A stretch of DNA of 64,000 bases, from the NCBI RefSeq assembly GCF_003634965.1, contig NZ_RBXP01000011.1, positions 124,001 through 188,000 of the forward strand. The letters run 5' to 3'. Source of the stretch: Azonexus fungiphilus. Its GTDB lineage: Bacteria; Pseudomonadota; Gammaproteobacteria; Burkholderiales; Rhodocyclaceae. Of the stretch, positions 37,949 through 46,816 are shown piece after piece. The translations under genes and the position numbers were made by a program. Numbering within the stretch: position 1 is the stretch's first letter; each line of letters starts with the position of its first letter. The notes below the pieces were generated by a model. The model had not been told where the DNA came from. It did not search any database and was given only the letters and a program-made list of their open reading frames with translations.

Positions 37949-39246
37949 TGCCGCACTCGCTGCTGGCGCGCATCTTTTTGCTGCTGGCACTGCTCGTGCT
38001 GAGCAGCACCGCCGGCTGGCTGTTCCTGTTCAGCCATATCGACGCCGAGCCGCGTGCCCGTGAAGCCGCCAATACCGCGACCTCGGCAGTCAACCTGATC
38101 CGCGCCTCGCTGTTCGCCGCGGCGCCGGGAAAGCGCCCGGGGCTGTTCGCCGAACTGTCGTCCACCGAAGGCATCCGCCTGCTGCCGGCCGAGGCCCAGG
38201 ACGAAATCGTGCCGATGCCCGAATCGCGCTTCCATCACCTGCTGCGCGATACCATCGTCGCCCGGCTCGGCCCGGGCACGCGGGTTGCCGCCGAGGTCAA
38301 CGGCGAACCCGGTTTCTGGGTCAGTTTCCGGCTCGACGCGGCTGACGACGACGAGTTCTGGCTGGCGCTGCCGCGCGAGCGCGCCAGCCGCAGTTTCGCG
38401 ACGCGCTGGCTGAGCTGGGTGGTGCTGGTGGTGGCCCTGGCGCTGCTGGTCGCCTGGCTGATCGCCTCGCGCATCAGCCGGCCGCTCAAGGCGATGGCGC
38501 ATTCGGCCCGGGCCGTCGGCAGCGGCCGCACGCCGACGCCACTGCCCGAGGAAGGCGCCGAGGAAATGCGCGCGCTGGCCAGCGCCTTCAATGCCATGGC
38601 CGCCGACCTGGCGCGCCACGAGAAGGATCGCTCGGAAGTCCTCGCCGGCATCTCGCACGACTTGCGCACGCCGCTCACCCGCCTGCGCCTAGAGGCCGAA
38701 CTCAGCGTCGCCGACGACGGCGCCCGCCAGGGCATCGTCGCCGACATCGAGCAGATGGAAGCGGTGATCTCGCAGTTCATGGACTACGCCCGCACCGAAT
38801 CCGGCGAGGCGCCCGCCGTCACCGACCTGGCGGCGCTGCTGGCGGCGATCGGCGAGCGCCAGGCAGCACTCGGGCGGGCGCTGGAAATCGACCTCGCCGG
38901 CGTGTCGACCGTCAACATCCGGCCCAAGGCGGTCGGTCGGGCGGTCGTCAACCTGCTCGACAACGCCTGGAAATACGGTGGCGGCGCGGTCAGCCTGAAG
39001 GCGTCCACGGTCGACGGCGAAATCCGCATCGAAATCGCCGACCGCGGCCCGGGCATTCCGGGCAGCGAGACCGAGCGCCTCAAGCGCCCGTTCACCCGGC
39101 TCGAAGTGGCCCGTACCGACGTCACCGGCACCGGCCTCGGCCTGGCCATCGTCGAGCGCATCGCCCGCCTCCACCGCGGTCGCCTCGAACTGCTCGACAA
39201 TCCCGGCGGCGGCCTGCTCGCCCGGCTGGTGCTGCGTCCGGACTGA
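37948..39246 (+). CDS. EnvZ-type sensor histidine kinase
   Basis: A 432-residue inner-membrane kinase. Two membrane segments (about residues 7-27 and 155-175) flank a periplasmic domain of about 130 residues. A HAMP domain follows, then the phosphoacceptor His in GISHDLRTPLTRLRLEAE (about residue 236), and the ATPase motifs NLLDNAWKYG, DRGPGIP and GTGLGLAIVERI. It should phosphorylate the preceding OmpR-type regulator. The ATG overlaps that gene's stop; six bases separate its stop from the convergent HD-GYP gene. Confidence 0.93.
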   Translation: MPHSLLARIFLLLALLVLSSTAGWLFLFSHIDAEPRAREAANTATSAVNLIRASLFAAAPGKRPGLFAELSSTEGIRLLPAEAQDEIVPMPESRFHHLLRDTIVARLGPGTRVAAEVNGEPGFWVSFRLDAADDDEFWLALPRERASRSFATRWLSWVVLVVALALLVAWLIASRISRPLKAMAHSARAVGSGRTPTPLPEEGAEEMRALASAFNAMAADLARHEKDRSEVLAGISHDLRTPLTRLRLEAELSVADDGARQGIVADIEQMEAVISQFMDYARTESGEAPAVTDLAALLAAIGERQAALGRALEIDLAGVSTVNIRPKAVGRAVVNLLDNAWKYGGGAVSLKASTVDGEIRIEIADRGPGIPGSETERLKRPFTRLEVARTDVTGTGLGLAIVERIARLHRGRLELLDNPGGGLLARLVLRPD

Positions 39247-39252
39247 GGCTTT

Positions 39253-42216
39253 TCAGCCGAGGTAGGCGGCGATATCGACCTCGTCGATCTGCTCAGGCTT
39301 GAGGAAGCGCTCGGCGTAGGCACGGTAGACGCCGGAACTCAGGAACAGGTCGAAGATCACCGGATCGATGTGCCGGTCCTTCTTGAAGAACGAGAGGATG
39401 CGGATCGATTCGGACAGCGTCTTCATCGGCTTGTAGGGACGGTCGGAAGCCGTCAGCGCCTCGAAGATATCGGCCACCGCCATGATCCGCGACGGGATCG
39501 AAAGCTGCTCGGCGCTCAGCCGGCGTGGATAGCCGCTCCCGGTCATCGTCTCGTGATGGGTGCCGGCGTACTCGGGAACCCGGCGCAGGGATTTCGGCAA
39601 CGGCAGCTGCTCGAGCATCAGGATGGTCTGGATGATGTGCTCGTTGATCTTGAAACGTTCTTCCTCGGTCAGCGTGCCGCGGCCGATGCCGAGGTTGTAC
39701 ACCTCGCCGAAGTTGTACAGGTTTTCCGGCACGGTCATCGACCAGCCGTGCTGCAGTGCCGGGTTGTCGGCTTCGCGCGGGACCACGTGCCAGGACTTGT
39801 CGGCGAGCAGGTTTTCGCGCACCGGCAGCGGATTTTCCGCCTCCCCGCTGCGGCGACGCTGCTCGTCCTGCGACAGGCCGAGCCGGTCGTCGAAATTGCG
39901 CCACCAGGTTTCGCCGGCGATCCGGCGGATCCGCTCGATCTTTTCCGGCGCCATGAATTCGCCGCCAATGTTGGCTTCGGCGACGAAGGCGAAGTCGTCG
40001 AGCAATTGCGCCCGGCGCGCGGCCAGCGCGGCATCGGCCTCGGCCGGGGCGAGGCCGCGCTCATGGATGGCTTGCAGGCGTTCGATCTCGGCGTCGCGCA
40101 GGAGGACTTCGAAGCGGGTGCGGACCTCGTGGATGCGGTTGTAGATGGTCTCCAGCTTGGTCGCCTTGTCGACCACGTACTCGGGCGTCGTCACCTTGCC
40201 GCAATCGTGCAGCCAGGCACCAATGCGGAATTCGCGCCATTCCTCCTCGCTGGCGAAGCGGAAATCGGCGAGCGGCCCGCTGTCCACCGCGCAGGCAGCC
40301 TCGGCCAGCATCATCGCCAGCTGCGGCACGCGCTCGCAATGGCCACCGGTGTACGCGCTTTTCGCATCGATGGCCCCGGCGATCAGGCGGATCAGCGAAT
40401 CCATCAGTTCCTTCTGCGCTTCGAGCAGGTTGACGTTCTCCAGCGTCACCGCCGACTGGGCGGCGAGCGCCTCGACGAAGCTGACGATTTCCGGCGCGAA
40501 GGGGACGATTTCGCCGCTGCGCGGATCGAGTGCGTTCATCAGCTGGAGCACCCCGATCACCTCGCCGGTGCGCGGCGACAGCGGAATGGTCAGCATCGAG
40601 ACGGTGCGCAGGCCGGTCTGTTCGCTGAAGCGCATCGTCCCCGAGAGATCGAAGCGGGTTTCGCGATAGACGTCGTCGATGATCACCGTGGTGTTGTTCA
40701 GGGCCACGTAGCTCGACACATAGCCGCTCATCGGCGCGCCGCTGACCGGGTCGTGCAGGGGCACCTCGAAGTCCTGCAGATCGTCGCTGGCGGTGCGCAG
40801 GGCGAAGCGCAGGGTGTCGTGCTCGGTCTTCAGGAACAGCGTCGCCGCGGCGCAGTGGGAGATTTCCTGGGCACTGTTCAGGATGTGCCGGAGCAAGGCG
40901 TTGCGATCCTTCTCGCGCGACATCATCAGGCCGCTTCCGACCAGGCTGCGCAGCTTCTGCTGGGCCAGATCGAGTGCTTCGGTGCGTTCCCGGATCGACT
41001 GCTGCATGACCAGCTGGGCGTCGCCGAGGGCGTTGATTTCGTAGAGCACGGACTGCGGGCGTTGCGGCTCGGTCGTGAAATCGAGCCGCTTCAGGCGCTC
41101 CGAATTGCGTGCCAGCACCGCCAGCGCCTGCACCACCCGGCGCGACCCGAGCAGGGCGAGCGGCACCAGGATGACCATCAGGGCCAGCGAAACGGCCATG
41201 ACGTCGCTGCGGGCGCGTTCGATCGGGGCCGAGAAATCGCTGGCCGGCGCCAGCGCGACAACGGTGAAGCGGGCGCCGGCAAATGCCTCGGTCAACTTGC
41301 CGACGACGACGAAATTCCGCAGCTCCCCGGCCTGCGGCAGCTCGACCAGCTTGGCGCCGCTCAGGTCGCCGCGCCCGGCGAGGGCCTGCAGCGTCGGCTC
41401 GGCGAGTTGGTCGAGGCGGCTCAGCGCCGCGATCTCGCCGCCCTGGTAAAGGCTGCCGCGCAGGCTGCCGGCGATGATCCGGCGGTCGCCGTCGAGCAGC
41501 AGGATGGCAGCGTTTTCCGACAGTGGCTGCGCGGCAAGGAAATCGCGCAGCCGGGAAAGCTTGATGTCGAGGCCGAACACGGCGCTGCCGTCAGGCAGGG
41601 CCTGGGCGAGGGTCAGGCCGAGTTCGCCGGTCGAGGCGAAACGATAGGGAGCCGTCGCCACCGGGCCCGGTGTCGCCATCGCCGCGGTGAACCAGGGGCG
41701 CTCGGTGGCGCGGTAGTCGTTGTCGGCCAGGCGTTCGGCCAGCAAGCGCCGGTTGCGGTCGAGAAACTGCCAGTGCGCCTGCACGCCGCCCGGCGCAATC
41801 CGGCGCAGCGCGAACCAGGTTGCCGCCGGCGCCTGCAGCGCGGCGAGCAACCGGGGATCGCTGCGGACCGCGATGGCCTGGACGAAACCATTGCCCGGCA
41901 AGCCGAAGTACTGGCCGTAGATGTCGCTGCTCACGGCCAGGGAGCCAACCAGTTCCGGCAGCATCTCGGCCGGCGCCAGGCTGCGGGCATCGCCGGTCCG
42001 GCTGCCGACGATGCGCACGGCTTCGTCGATCAACGTCGTCGTTGCCGCGATCGACTGTTCGGCAACCAGCGAGAAGCGTTCGCGGGCGTTTTCCTCGATC
42101 ATCGACTGGAAGCGACCGAACACCGTGAACAGGAAACCGGCGGTCAGCGCCAGGATGATCACGAAGAGCGCGGCCAGCACCCAGTACTGGAAGCGCAGCT
42201 GGAATCTTCCGGGCAT
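39253..42216 (-). CDS. Membrane receptor with Cache, GAF and HD-GYP domains
   Basis: A 987-residue protein. Transmembrane segments at about 10-33 and 340-357 flank a periplasmic dCache-like sensor (about 40-335). A HAMP-like linker, a coiled coil and a GAF domain (about 425-590) lead to the HD-GYP phosphodiesterase (about 615-945). The catalytic residues are present: HC at 626-627, HD at 670-671, GTHHETMTGSGYP at 885-897 and ADIFEALTA at 915-923. About 130 residues are inserted between the HD and GYP halves. It should hydrolyse c-di-GMP in response to an external ligand. The neighbouring OmpA/FecR/cyclase genes lie on its upstream side. Confidence 0.9.
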   Translation of the reverse strand: MPGRFQLRFQYWVLAALFVIILALTAGFLFTVFGRFQSMIEENARERFSLVAEQSIAATTTLIDEAVRIVGSRTGDARSLAPAEMLPELVGSLAVSSDIYGQYFGLPGNGFVQAIAVRSDPRLLAALQAPAATWFALRRIAPGGVQAHWQFLDRNRRLLAERLADNDYRATERPWFTAAMATPGPVATAPYRFASTGELGLTLAQALPDGSAVFGLDIKLSRLRDFLAAQPLSENAAILLLDGDRRIIAGSLRGSLYQGGEIAALSRLDQLAEPTLQALAGRGDLSGAKLVELPQAGELRNFVVVGKLTEAFAGARFTVVALAPASDFSAPIERARSDVMAVSLALMVILVPLALLGSRRVVQALAVLARNSERLKRLDFTTEPQRPQSVLYEINALGDAQLVMQQSIRERTEALDLAQQKLRSLVGSGLMMSREKDRNALLRHILNSAQEISHCAAATLFLKTEHDTLRFALRTASDDLQDFEVPLHDPVSGAPMSGYVSSYVALNNTTVIIDDVYRETRFDLSGTMRFSEQTGLRTVSMLTIPLSPRTGEVIGVLQLMNALDPRSGEIVPFAPEIVSFVEALAAQSAVTLENVNLLEAQKELMDSLIRLIAGAIDAKSAYTGGHCERVPQLAMMLAEAACAVDSGPLADFRFASEEEWREFRIGAWLHDCGKVTTPEYVVDKATKLETIYNRIHEVRTRFEVLLRDAEIERLQAIHERGLAPAEADAALAARRAQLLDDFAFVAEANIGGEFMAPEKIERIRRIAGETWWRNFDDRLGLSQDEQRRRSGEAENPLPVRENLLADKSWHVVPREADNPALQHGWSMTVPENLYNFGEVYNLGIGRGTLTEEERFKINEHIIQTILMLEQLPLPKSLRRVPEYAGTHHETMTGSGYPRRLSAEQLSIPSRIMAVADIFEALTASDRPYKPMKTLSESIRILSFFKKDRHIDPVIFDLFLSSGVYRAYAERFLKPEQIDEVDIAAYLG

Positions 42217-42247
42217 GGGATGTCCTCAGGAAAAGGGAATGACTGAC

Positions 42248-42841
42248 TCAGCGCAGGGAAATCTCGACCCGGCGATTGCGCGGTTCGGCGACTTCGTCGC
42301 GGGTCGGCACCAGCAGGTTGCTCTCGCCGTGCGACTCGATGCTGAGCGCGTGCACCTTGAGGCCGCGTGCGCGGATCAGGTCGGCGATGCTCTGCGCGCG
42401 CTGCAGGGCCAGCGTCCGGTTGGCCTCGGCCGGGCCGACGGTGTCGCTGTGGCCGATCACCGAAACGTCGACCGCCGGTCGCCGTGCCGCCGCCTCGATA
42501 ATCGTCGGCAGCAGCGCCAGCGAGGCCGGGGTCAGGCGGGTGCCGCCGCTCTCGAAGTAGAGCTGGAAGCGTTCGGGCAGCAGCGGCCTGGCCGCGATTG
42601 CCGAGGCAAAATCCTTTTCGATCGTCGCCGCCGGCACGGCCGCCGCCTTGCCCGAGCCATCGAGCGCCGCGCCGTGTCCGGCCTGGTCGATCACCTGTTC
42701 GCCCTGGCGGCCCTTGACGACGACCTTGCCGGTGCCGCCGTCGGGGTTCTCGAGCAACACGACATAGGACTTGCCGGCGCAGCCGGCGAGCAAGTTGACG
42801 GTCAACAGCCCGAAAAGCAGTTTTTTGCCGAGCATCGCCAT
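42248..42841 (-). CDS. OmpA-like outer-membrane lipoprotein
   Basis: A 197-residue lipoprotein. The lipobox LLAGC gives a mature N-terminus at about Cys21. The C-terminal OmpA-like domain (about 85-197) has the peptidoglycan-binding pattern VIGHSDTVGPAEANRTLALQRAQSIADLI and ends NRRVEISLR. It lies between the FecR-domain gene and the HD-GYP gene on the same strand, with gaps of only 3 and 31 bases, so the three are probably one transcript. A second ATG at 42835 could also start it. Confidence 0.88.
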   Translation of the reverse strand: MAMLGKKLLFGLLTVNLLAGCAGKSYVVLLENPDGGTGKVVVKGRQGEQVIDQAGHGAALDGSGKAAAVPAATIEKDFASAIAARPLLPERFQLYFESGGTRLTPASLALLPTIIEAAARRPAVDVSVIGHSDTVGPAEANRTLALQRAQSIADLIRARGLKVHALSIESHGESNLLVPTRDEVAEPRNRRVEISLR

Positions 42842-42844
42842 GGC

Positions 42845-43282
42845 CTACTCCTCGACCTTGATCAGCAGATGGGTGCCGCGAATGCCCAGGGTGCCGCTGG
42901 GGGTCTCGATGGCGACCGCGTCCGGGCGCAGCTTGGCAATCACGCCCGAAACATAGTTGAGGCTGCCGCGGGCAAGCTTGCCGTGCATCTTCAACTGTCC
43001 CTGGCCGGGTGCGTAGAGATATTCGCTGACCGTCAGCTCGGTATCCGGACCGAAGGACATCACCGTCTCGTCGCGGAAGGTCACGCCCAGCGACGACCGG
43101 GCACCGGTCCGGAGTACCGCCCCGGCCTGCACCGGTGTGCCGACCTCGGCCTTGACCGACTGGCCGGCAAAAGTCAAGGAAGCGTCGCCGCTGACGGTCT
43201 TGACGAAACCGACCGGCGGTTCGGCGGCAACGGCCAGGCCGCTGGCGAGTGCCAGGACAGCCAACAGATGCTGGTGCTTCAT
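42845..43282 (-). CDS. FecR-domain periplasmic protein
   Basis: A 145-residue exported protein: signal peptide (about residues 1-20, LASGLAVAAE) then a FecR domain. Its pattern is VGFVKTVSGDASLTFAGQSVKAEVGTPVQAGAVLRTGARSSLGVTFRDETVMSFGPDTELTVSEYLY and ends IETPSGTLGIRGTHLLIKVEE, the standard FecR core. FecR domains often sense or organise signals at the envelope. It is not next to a sigma factor, but is divergent from a CHASE2 adenylate cyclase, a recurring pairing. The upstream open frame has no signal, so the ATG at 43282 is used. Confidence 0.88.
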   Translation of the reverse strand: MKHQHLLAVLALASGLAVAAEPPVGFVKTVSGDASLTFAGQSVKAEVGTPVQAGAVLRTGARSSLGVTFRDETVMSFGPDTELTVSEYLYAPGQGQLKMHGKLARGSLNYVSGVIAKLRPDAVAIETPSGTLGIRGTHLLIKVEE

Positions 43283-43404
43283 CCCTGATTCCTCCGCTTC
43301 ACCCCTGGGACACGATGTGTCCACTTCGGTTCGCAGCGTATCATAGGAAATGCCAGAATAATTTGCCGATTTGATAAAACCGGCACCCTCGACAAAAACG
43401 CCAG

Positions 43405-45552
43405 ATGCCCCGATCATCCCGCCTATTCCGCTTCCTGCCGCTGCTTGCGGGCCTGCTCGCCGGCGCCCTGCTGCTGGCCGCCGAGACGCCGCTGCTGGTG
43501 CTGCGCAATGCGCTGTTCGACCAATACCAGCGCTGGGCGCCGCGTCCGGTGACCGAACAGCCGGTCCGCATCGTCGATATCGACGAAGAGAGCCTGGTCC
43601 GCCTCGGCCAGTGGCCGTGGCCGCGCACCCGCCTGGCCGAGCTGAGTGCCCGGCTGACCGCGGCCGGAGTCGCCGCGATCACTTTCGACGTGATTTTTGC
43701 CGAGGCCGACCGCACCTCGCCGGCGGCGCTCGCCCGGCAGTGGCAGGTAAACGACGAACAGCGCCGGCAACTGCTGGCGCTGCCCGATCACGATGCGGTC
43801 TTCGCCGGCCAGCTGGCGGCGAGCCCGGCAGTCCTCGGCTTTGCGCTGACCAGCGCGCCCGGCCCCCGCCAGCCGGCGACCCGGGCGGCCATCGTCAATC
43901 TCGGCGAAGACCAGCGTGCCTGGGTGCCGGCTTTCAGTGGCGCCGTGCCATCGCTGCCGCAATTCGAAGCGCTTGCCCCGGGCAACGGTGCGCTCAGTTT
44001 CGTGCCCGACCGTGACGGTGTCGTCCGCCGGGTACCGCTGGTCCTGCGCCTCGGCGAGCGCATCCTGCCGACGCTGGTCAGCGAGAGCCTGCGCGTGGCG
44101 CAGGCCGCGCCGGCGATCATCCTGCGCAGCGCCGGCCACCAGCAGCAGCTGACCGGTCACCGCGACCGCGGCGGCCTCGGCGAGATCCGGATCGGCGCGC
44201 TGACCATTCCGACGACACCGCAAGGTGAACTGTGGCTGCATTACAGCGAACGGCCGGCTGCCCCCGCACTGCCAGCCTGGCGCGTCCTCGCCGATGCTGC
44301 CGAGAGTGCCGCGCTGGCCGGCCACATCGTGCTTGTCGGCAGTTCGGCGCAGGGCCTGCTGGACCTGCGCTTCACCCCCTTCGGCCTGCGTCCGGGCGTG
44401 GCGATCCACGCCGAGGCTCTGGCGCAGATTCTCGCCGGCGATTTTCTCGAGCGGCCGGGCTGGTCACGCGCCGCCGAACTGCTGCTCGCCGCTGCCACCT
44501 GCCTGCTCGCCGGTTTCCTGGCGCTGCGCTGGCGGGCCTTGGCCGCTGCCGGGCTGGCCCTGACCCTGGTCCTGGCGGGCGCCCTCGCCTCCTGGCTGGC
44601 CTTCGCCCGCGCCGGCCTGCTGCTCGACCCCTTGCCGGCGCAGGCAGCCACCCTGTTTGCCTTCATCGTCTGCAGCCTCGCCCACCACTTCGTCAGCGAA
44701 CGCGAACAACGACGCATCCGCGGTGCCTTCGCCCGCTACGTCTCGCCCAACCGGGTCGCCCACCTGCTCGCCAACGAAGCCGATCTCGCCATCGGCGGCG
44801 AGCGGCGGGACTGCAGCTTCATCTTCACCGACCTGGCCGGATTTACCGGGCTGATGGAAGGCATCGACCCCGGCCGCGCGGTGGCGCTGCTCAACGACTA
44901 CCTCGACGGGATGATCGCGATCGCCTTCCGCCACGAGGGGACGCTCGACCGCATCGTCGGCGACGCGGTCGCGATCATGTTCTCGGCACCGCTCGCCCAG
45001 CCCGACCATGCTGCCCGCGCCTTCGCCTGCGCCCTCGAGATGGACGCTTTCGCCTGCGCCTACGCGCAACGCCAGCGCCAGGCCGGAATCGCCTTCGGCG
45101 ACACGCGCATCGGCGTGCATCGCGGCGAGGTCATCGTCGGCAATTTCGGCGGCAAGACGATCTTCGACTACCGCGCCCTCGGCGACCCGGTGAACACCGC
45201 TGCCCGGCTGGAATCGGCGAACAAGCACCTGGGCACCCGCGTCTGCGTCTCGCAGGCGATCCTCGACGACCTGCCGCCGCAAGCGGTGCGGCCGGTCGGC
45301 CGGGTCCTGTTCAAGGGCAAGACGCAGCCGCTGGCGATCTTCGAGGCGCTGACGCCGGCCGACGCCGAGCGGCGAGCCCCGGTCGAGGTCTACGCGGCGG
45401 CCTGGCAGTCGCTCAGCGATGATGCCGATCTCGCCACCGAACGCTTCGCCGAACTGCACGCGGCCTGGCCGGAGGATGGCCTGGTCGCCATGCATTGGCG
45501 CCGCCTGCAGGCCGGCGAGCGCGGCGACCTGATCGTGCTGAGCGCGAAATAG
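43405..45552 (+). CDS. CHASE2 adenylate cyclase (class III)
   Basis: A 715-residue membrane cyclase. An N-terminal anchor (about 8-27) is followed by the periplasmic CHASE2 sensor (about 35-345), three membrane segments (about 355-430), and a class III cyclase domain (about 465-650). Metal-binding Asp476 (FTDLAGF) and Asp520 (VGDAV), and the Asn597/Arg601 pair (NTAARL), are present. The usual Lys of the LDKIVGDA motif is Arg516, a conservative change. It should make cAMP in response to an envelope signal. The C-terminal 65 residues are a tail of unknown role. It is divergent from the FecR gene. Confidence 0.9.
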   Translation: MPRSSRLFRFLPLLAGLLAGALLLAAETPLLVLRNALFDQYQRWAPRPVTEQPVRIVDIDEESLVRLGQWPWPRTRLAELSARLTAAGVAAITFDVIFAEADRTSPAALARQWQVNDEQRRQLLALPDHDAVFAGQLAASPAVLGFALTSAPGPRQPATRAAIVNLGEDQRAWVPAFSGAVPSLPQFEALAPGNGALSFVPDRDGVVRRVPLVLRLGERILPTLVSESLRVAQAAPAIILRSAGHQQQLTGHRDRGGLGEIRIGALTIPTTPQGELWLHYSERPAAPALPAWRVLADAAESAALAGHIVLVGSSAQGLLDLRFTPFGLRPGVAIHAEALAQILAGDFLERPGWSRAAELLLAAATCLLAGFLALRWRALAAAGLALTLVLAGALASWLAFARAGLLLDPLPAQAATLFAFIVCSLAHHFVSEREQRRIRGAFARYVSPNRVAHLLANEADLAIGGERRDCSFIFTDLAGFTGLMEGIDPGRAVALLNDYLDGMIAIAFRHEGTLDRIVGDAVAIMFSAPLAQPDHAARAFACALEMDAFACAYAQRQRQAGIAFGDTRIGVHRGEVIVGNFGGKTIFDYRALGDPVNTAARLESANKHLGTRVCVSQAILDDLPPQAVRPVGRVLFKGKTQPLAIFEALTPADAERRAPVEVYAAAWQSLSDDADLATERFAELHAAWPEDGLVAMHWRRLQAGERGDLIVLSAK

Positions 45553-45585
45553 CCGCCACGGCGGCTGAAAAAACCGCTTTTTGCG
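45551..45585. terminator. Possible hairpin at the cyclase/ispF convergent junction
   Basis: AGCCGCC (45551-45557) and GGCGGCT (45560-45566) form a tight inverted repeat overlapping the cyclase stop codon, followed by A and T runs (45568-45583). Either strand could end here, but the loop is very short, so confidence is low. Confidence 0.4.
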
Positions 45586-45609
45586 CCGTCGACCGTCAGA
45601 TTCGCCGGC

Positions 45610-46092
45610 TCAGCCGGCGCGTACGACGAGCACTACCGCCTGCGCCTCGATCGCCTCTTCGCGGCCGAGGTAGCCGAGCTTCTCGTTGGTCTTGCCCTTG
45701 ATGTTGACGCAGTCGGCGCCAATGCCGAGGTCGGCGGCGACGTTGGCGACCATCGCCGGCGCGTGCGGCGCCAGTTTCGGTTGCTGGGCGATCAGCGTGG
45801 CGTCGACATTGACCGGCCGCCAGCCCTTGTCGGCGAGCAGCGCGACCGCGGCGCGCAACAGGACGCGGCTGTCGGCGCCTTGGTAGCGCGGGTCGGTATC
45901 GGGAAAATGCCGGCCGATGTCACCCAGCGCGACGGCGCCGAGCAGCGCGTCGGTGATCGCATGGAGCAGCGCGTCGGCGTCGGAATGGCCGAGCAGCCCG
46001 GTCGGATGGTCGATCTCGACGCCGCCGAGGATCAGTTTGCGGCCGGCGACCAGTTTGTGTACGTCGTAGCCCTGCCCGACTCGGATGTTCAT
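45610..46092 (-). CDS. ispF: 2-C-methyl-D-erythritol 2,4-cyclodiphosphate synthase
   Basis: A 160-residue MEP-pathway enzyme. It has [11 protein letters not shown] (zinc Asp and His), [22 protein letters not shown] and the C-terminal [23 protein letters not shown], all typical of IspF. It cyclises CDP-ME 2-phosphate to MEcPP. The start overlaps the ispD stop by four bases. Confidence 0.96.
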   Translation of the reverse strand: MNIRVGQGYDVHKLVAGRKLILGGVEIDHPTGLLGHSDADALLHAITDALLGAVALGDIGRHFPDTDPRYQGADSRVLLRAAVALLADKGWRPVNVDATLIAQQPKLAPHAPAMVANVAADLGIGADCVNIKGKTNEKLGYLGREEAIEAQAVVLVVRAG

Positions 46093-46775
46093 TTGCGCCC
46101 TCTCAGGATCATTGCGGCCAGCGCCAGGTCGGCCGGAAAAGTGACTTTCAGGTTGGTCGAATCGCCGCGCACCAGCTTCGGCGCCAGCCCGAGCGCCTCG
46201 ATGGCGCCGGCTTCGTCGGTGACGGCATTGTGGTTTTCGAGCGCGGCGAGCAGTCGACCGTAACGGAACATCTGCGGCGTCTGCGCCTGCCACAGGCCGT
46301 CGCGCGGCTCGGTGGCGGCGACGCGCTGGCCGGCGTCGGCGCGCTTCAGGGTATCGGCGACCGGCACCGCAAGGATGCCGCCGACCGGGTCGTCGGCCAG
46401 TTCGGCGCACAGCGCGTCGAGCATCGCCCGGCTGAGGCAGGGACGCGCCGCGTCATGGACCAGGATCCAGTCGTCGTCGGCGGCCACCGTCGCTGCCGCG
46501 CGCAGGCCGTTGCCGACGCTCTCGGCGCGGGTGGCACCGCCGCAGCGCACGGTCTCCAGCTTGGCACCGAGCGCCGACCAGTCGTAACGCGGCCACCACG
46601 GATCGTCCGGGGCCAGCACCACCCACACGCGCTCGATCGCCGGGTGTGCGGTCAACGCCGCCAGGGTGTGGAAAATCAGCGGTCGGCCGAGCAGGTCGAG
46701 GTACTGTTTCGGCATCTCGGCGCCGAAGCGCGAGCCGCTGCCGGCGGCGGGGACGATTGCGTAATGTCTGGGCAT
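46089..46775 (-). CDS. ispD: 2-C-methyl-D-erythritol 4-phosphate cytidylyltransferase
   Basis: A 228-residue MEP-pathway enzyme that makes CDP-ME. It has the CTP-binding [21 protein letters not shown], the [13 protein letters not shown] and VHDAARPCL motifs, and [10 protein letters not shown]. Its start and the DUF4010 gene are divergent. It is translationally coupled to ispF. Confidence 0.96.
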   Translation of the reverse strand: MPRHYAIVPAAGSGSRFGAEMPKQYLDLLGRPLIFHTLAALTAHPAIERVWVVLAPDDPWWPRYDWSALGAKLETVRCGGATRAESVGNGLRAAATVAADDDWILVHDAARPCLSRAMLDALCAELADDPVGGILAVPVADTLKRADAGQRVAATEPRDGLWQAQTPQMFRYGRLLAALENHNAVTDEAGAIEALGLAPKLVRGDSTNLKVTFPADLALAAMILRGRK

Positions 46776-46816
46776 GGCTTAATTTTAACGAAGAACCGCG
46801 ATAAGAGAGGCAAGGC

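Noticed and set aside
39370..42246. A 958-codon open frame on the plus strand opposite the HD-GYP gene
   Set aside because: The minus strand encodes a clear Cache-GAF-HD-GYP protein with intact catalytic residues. The opposite frame is a low-complexity shadow.
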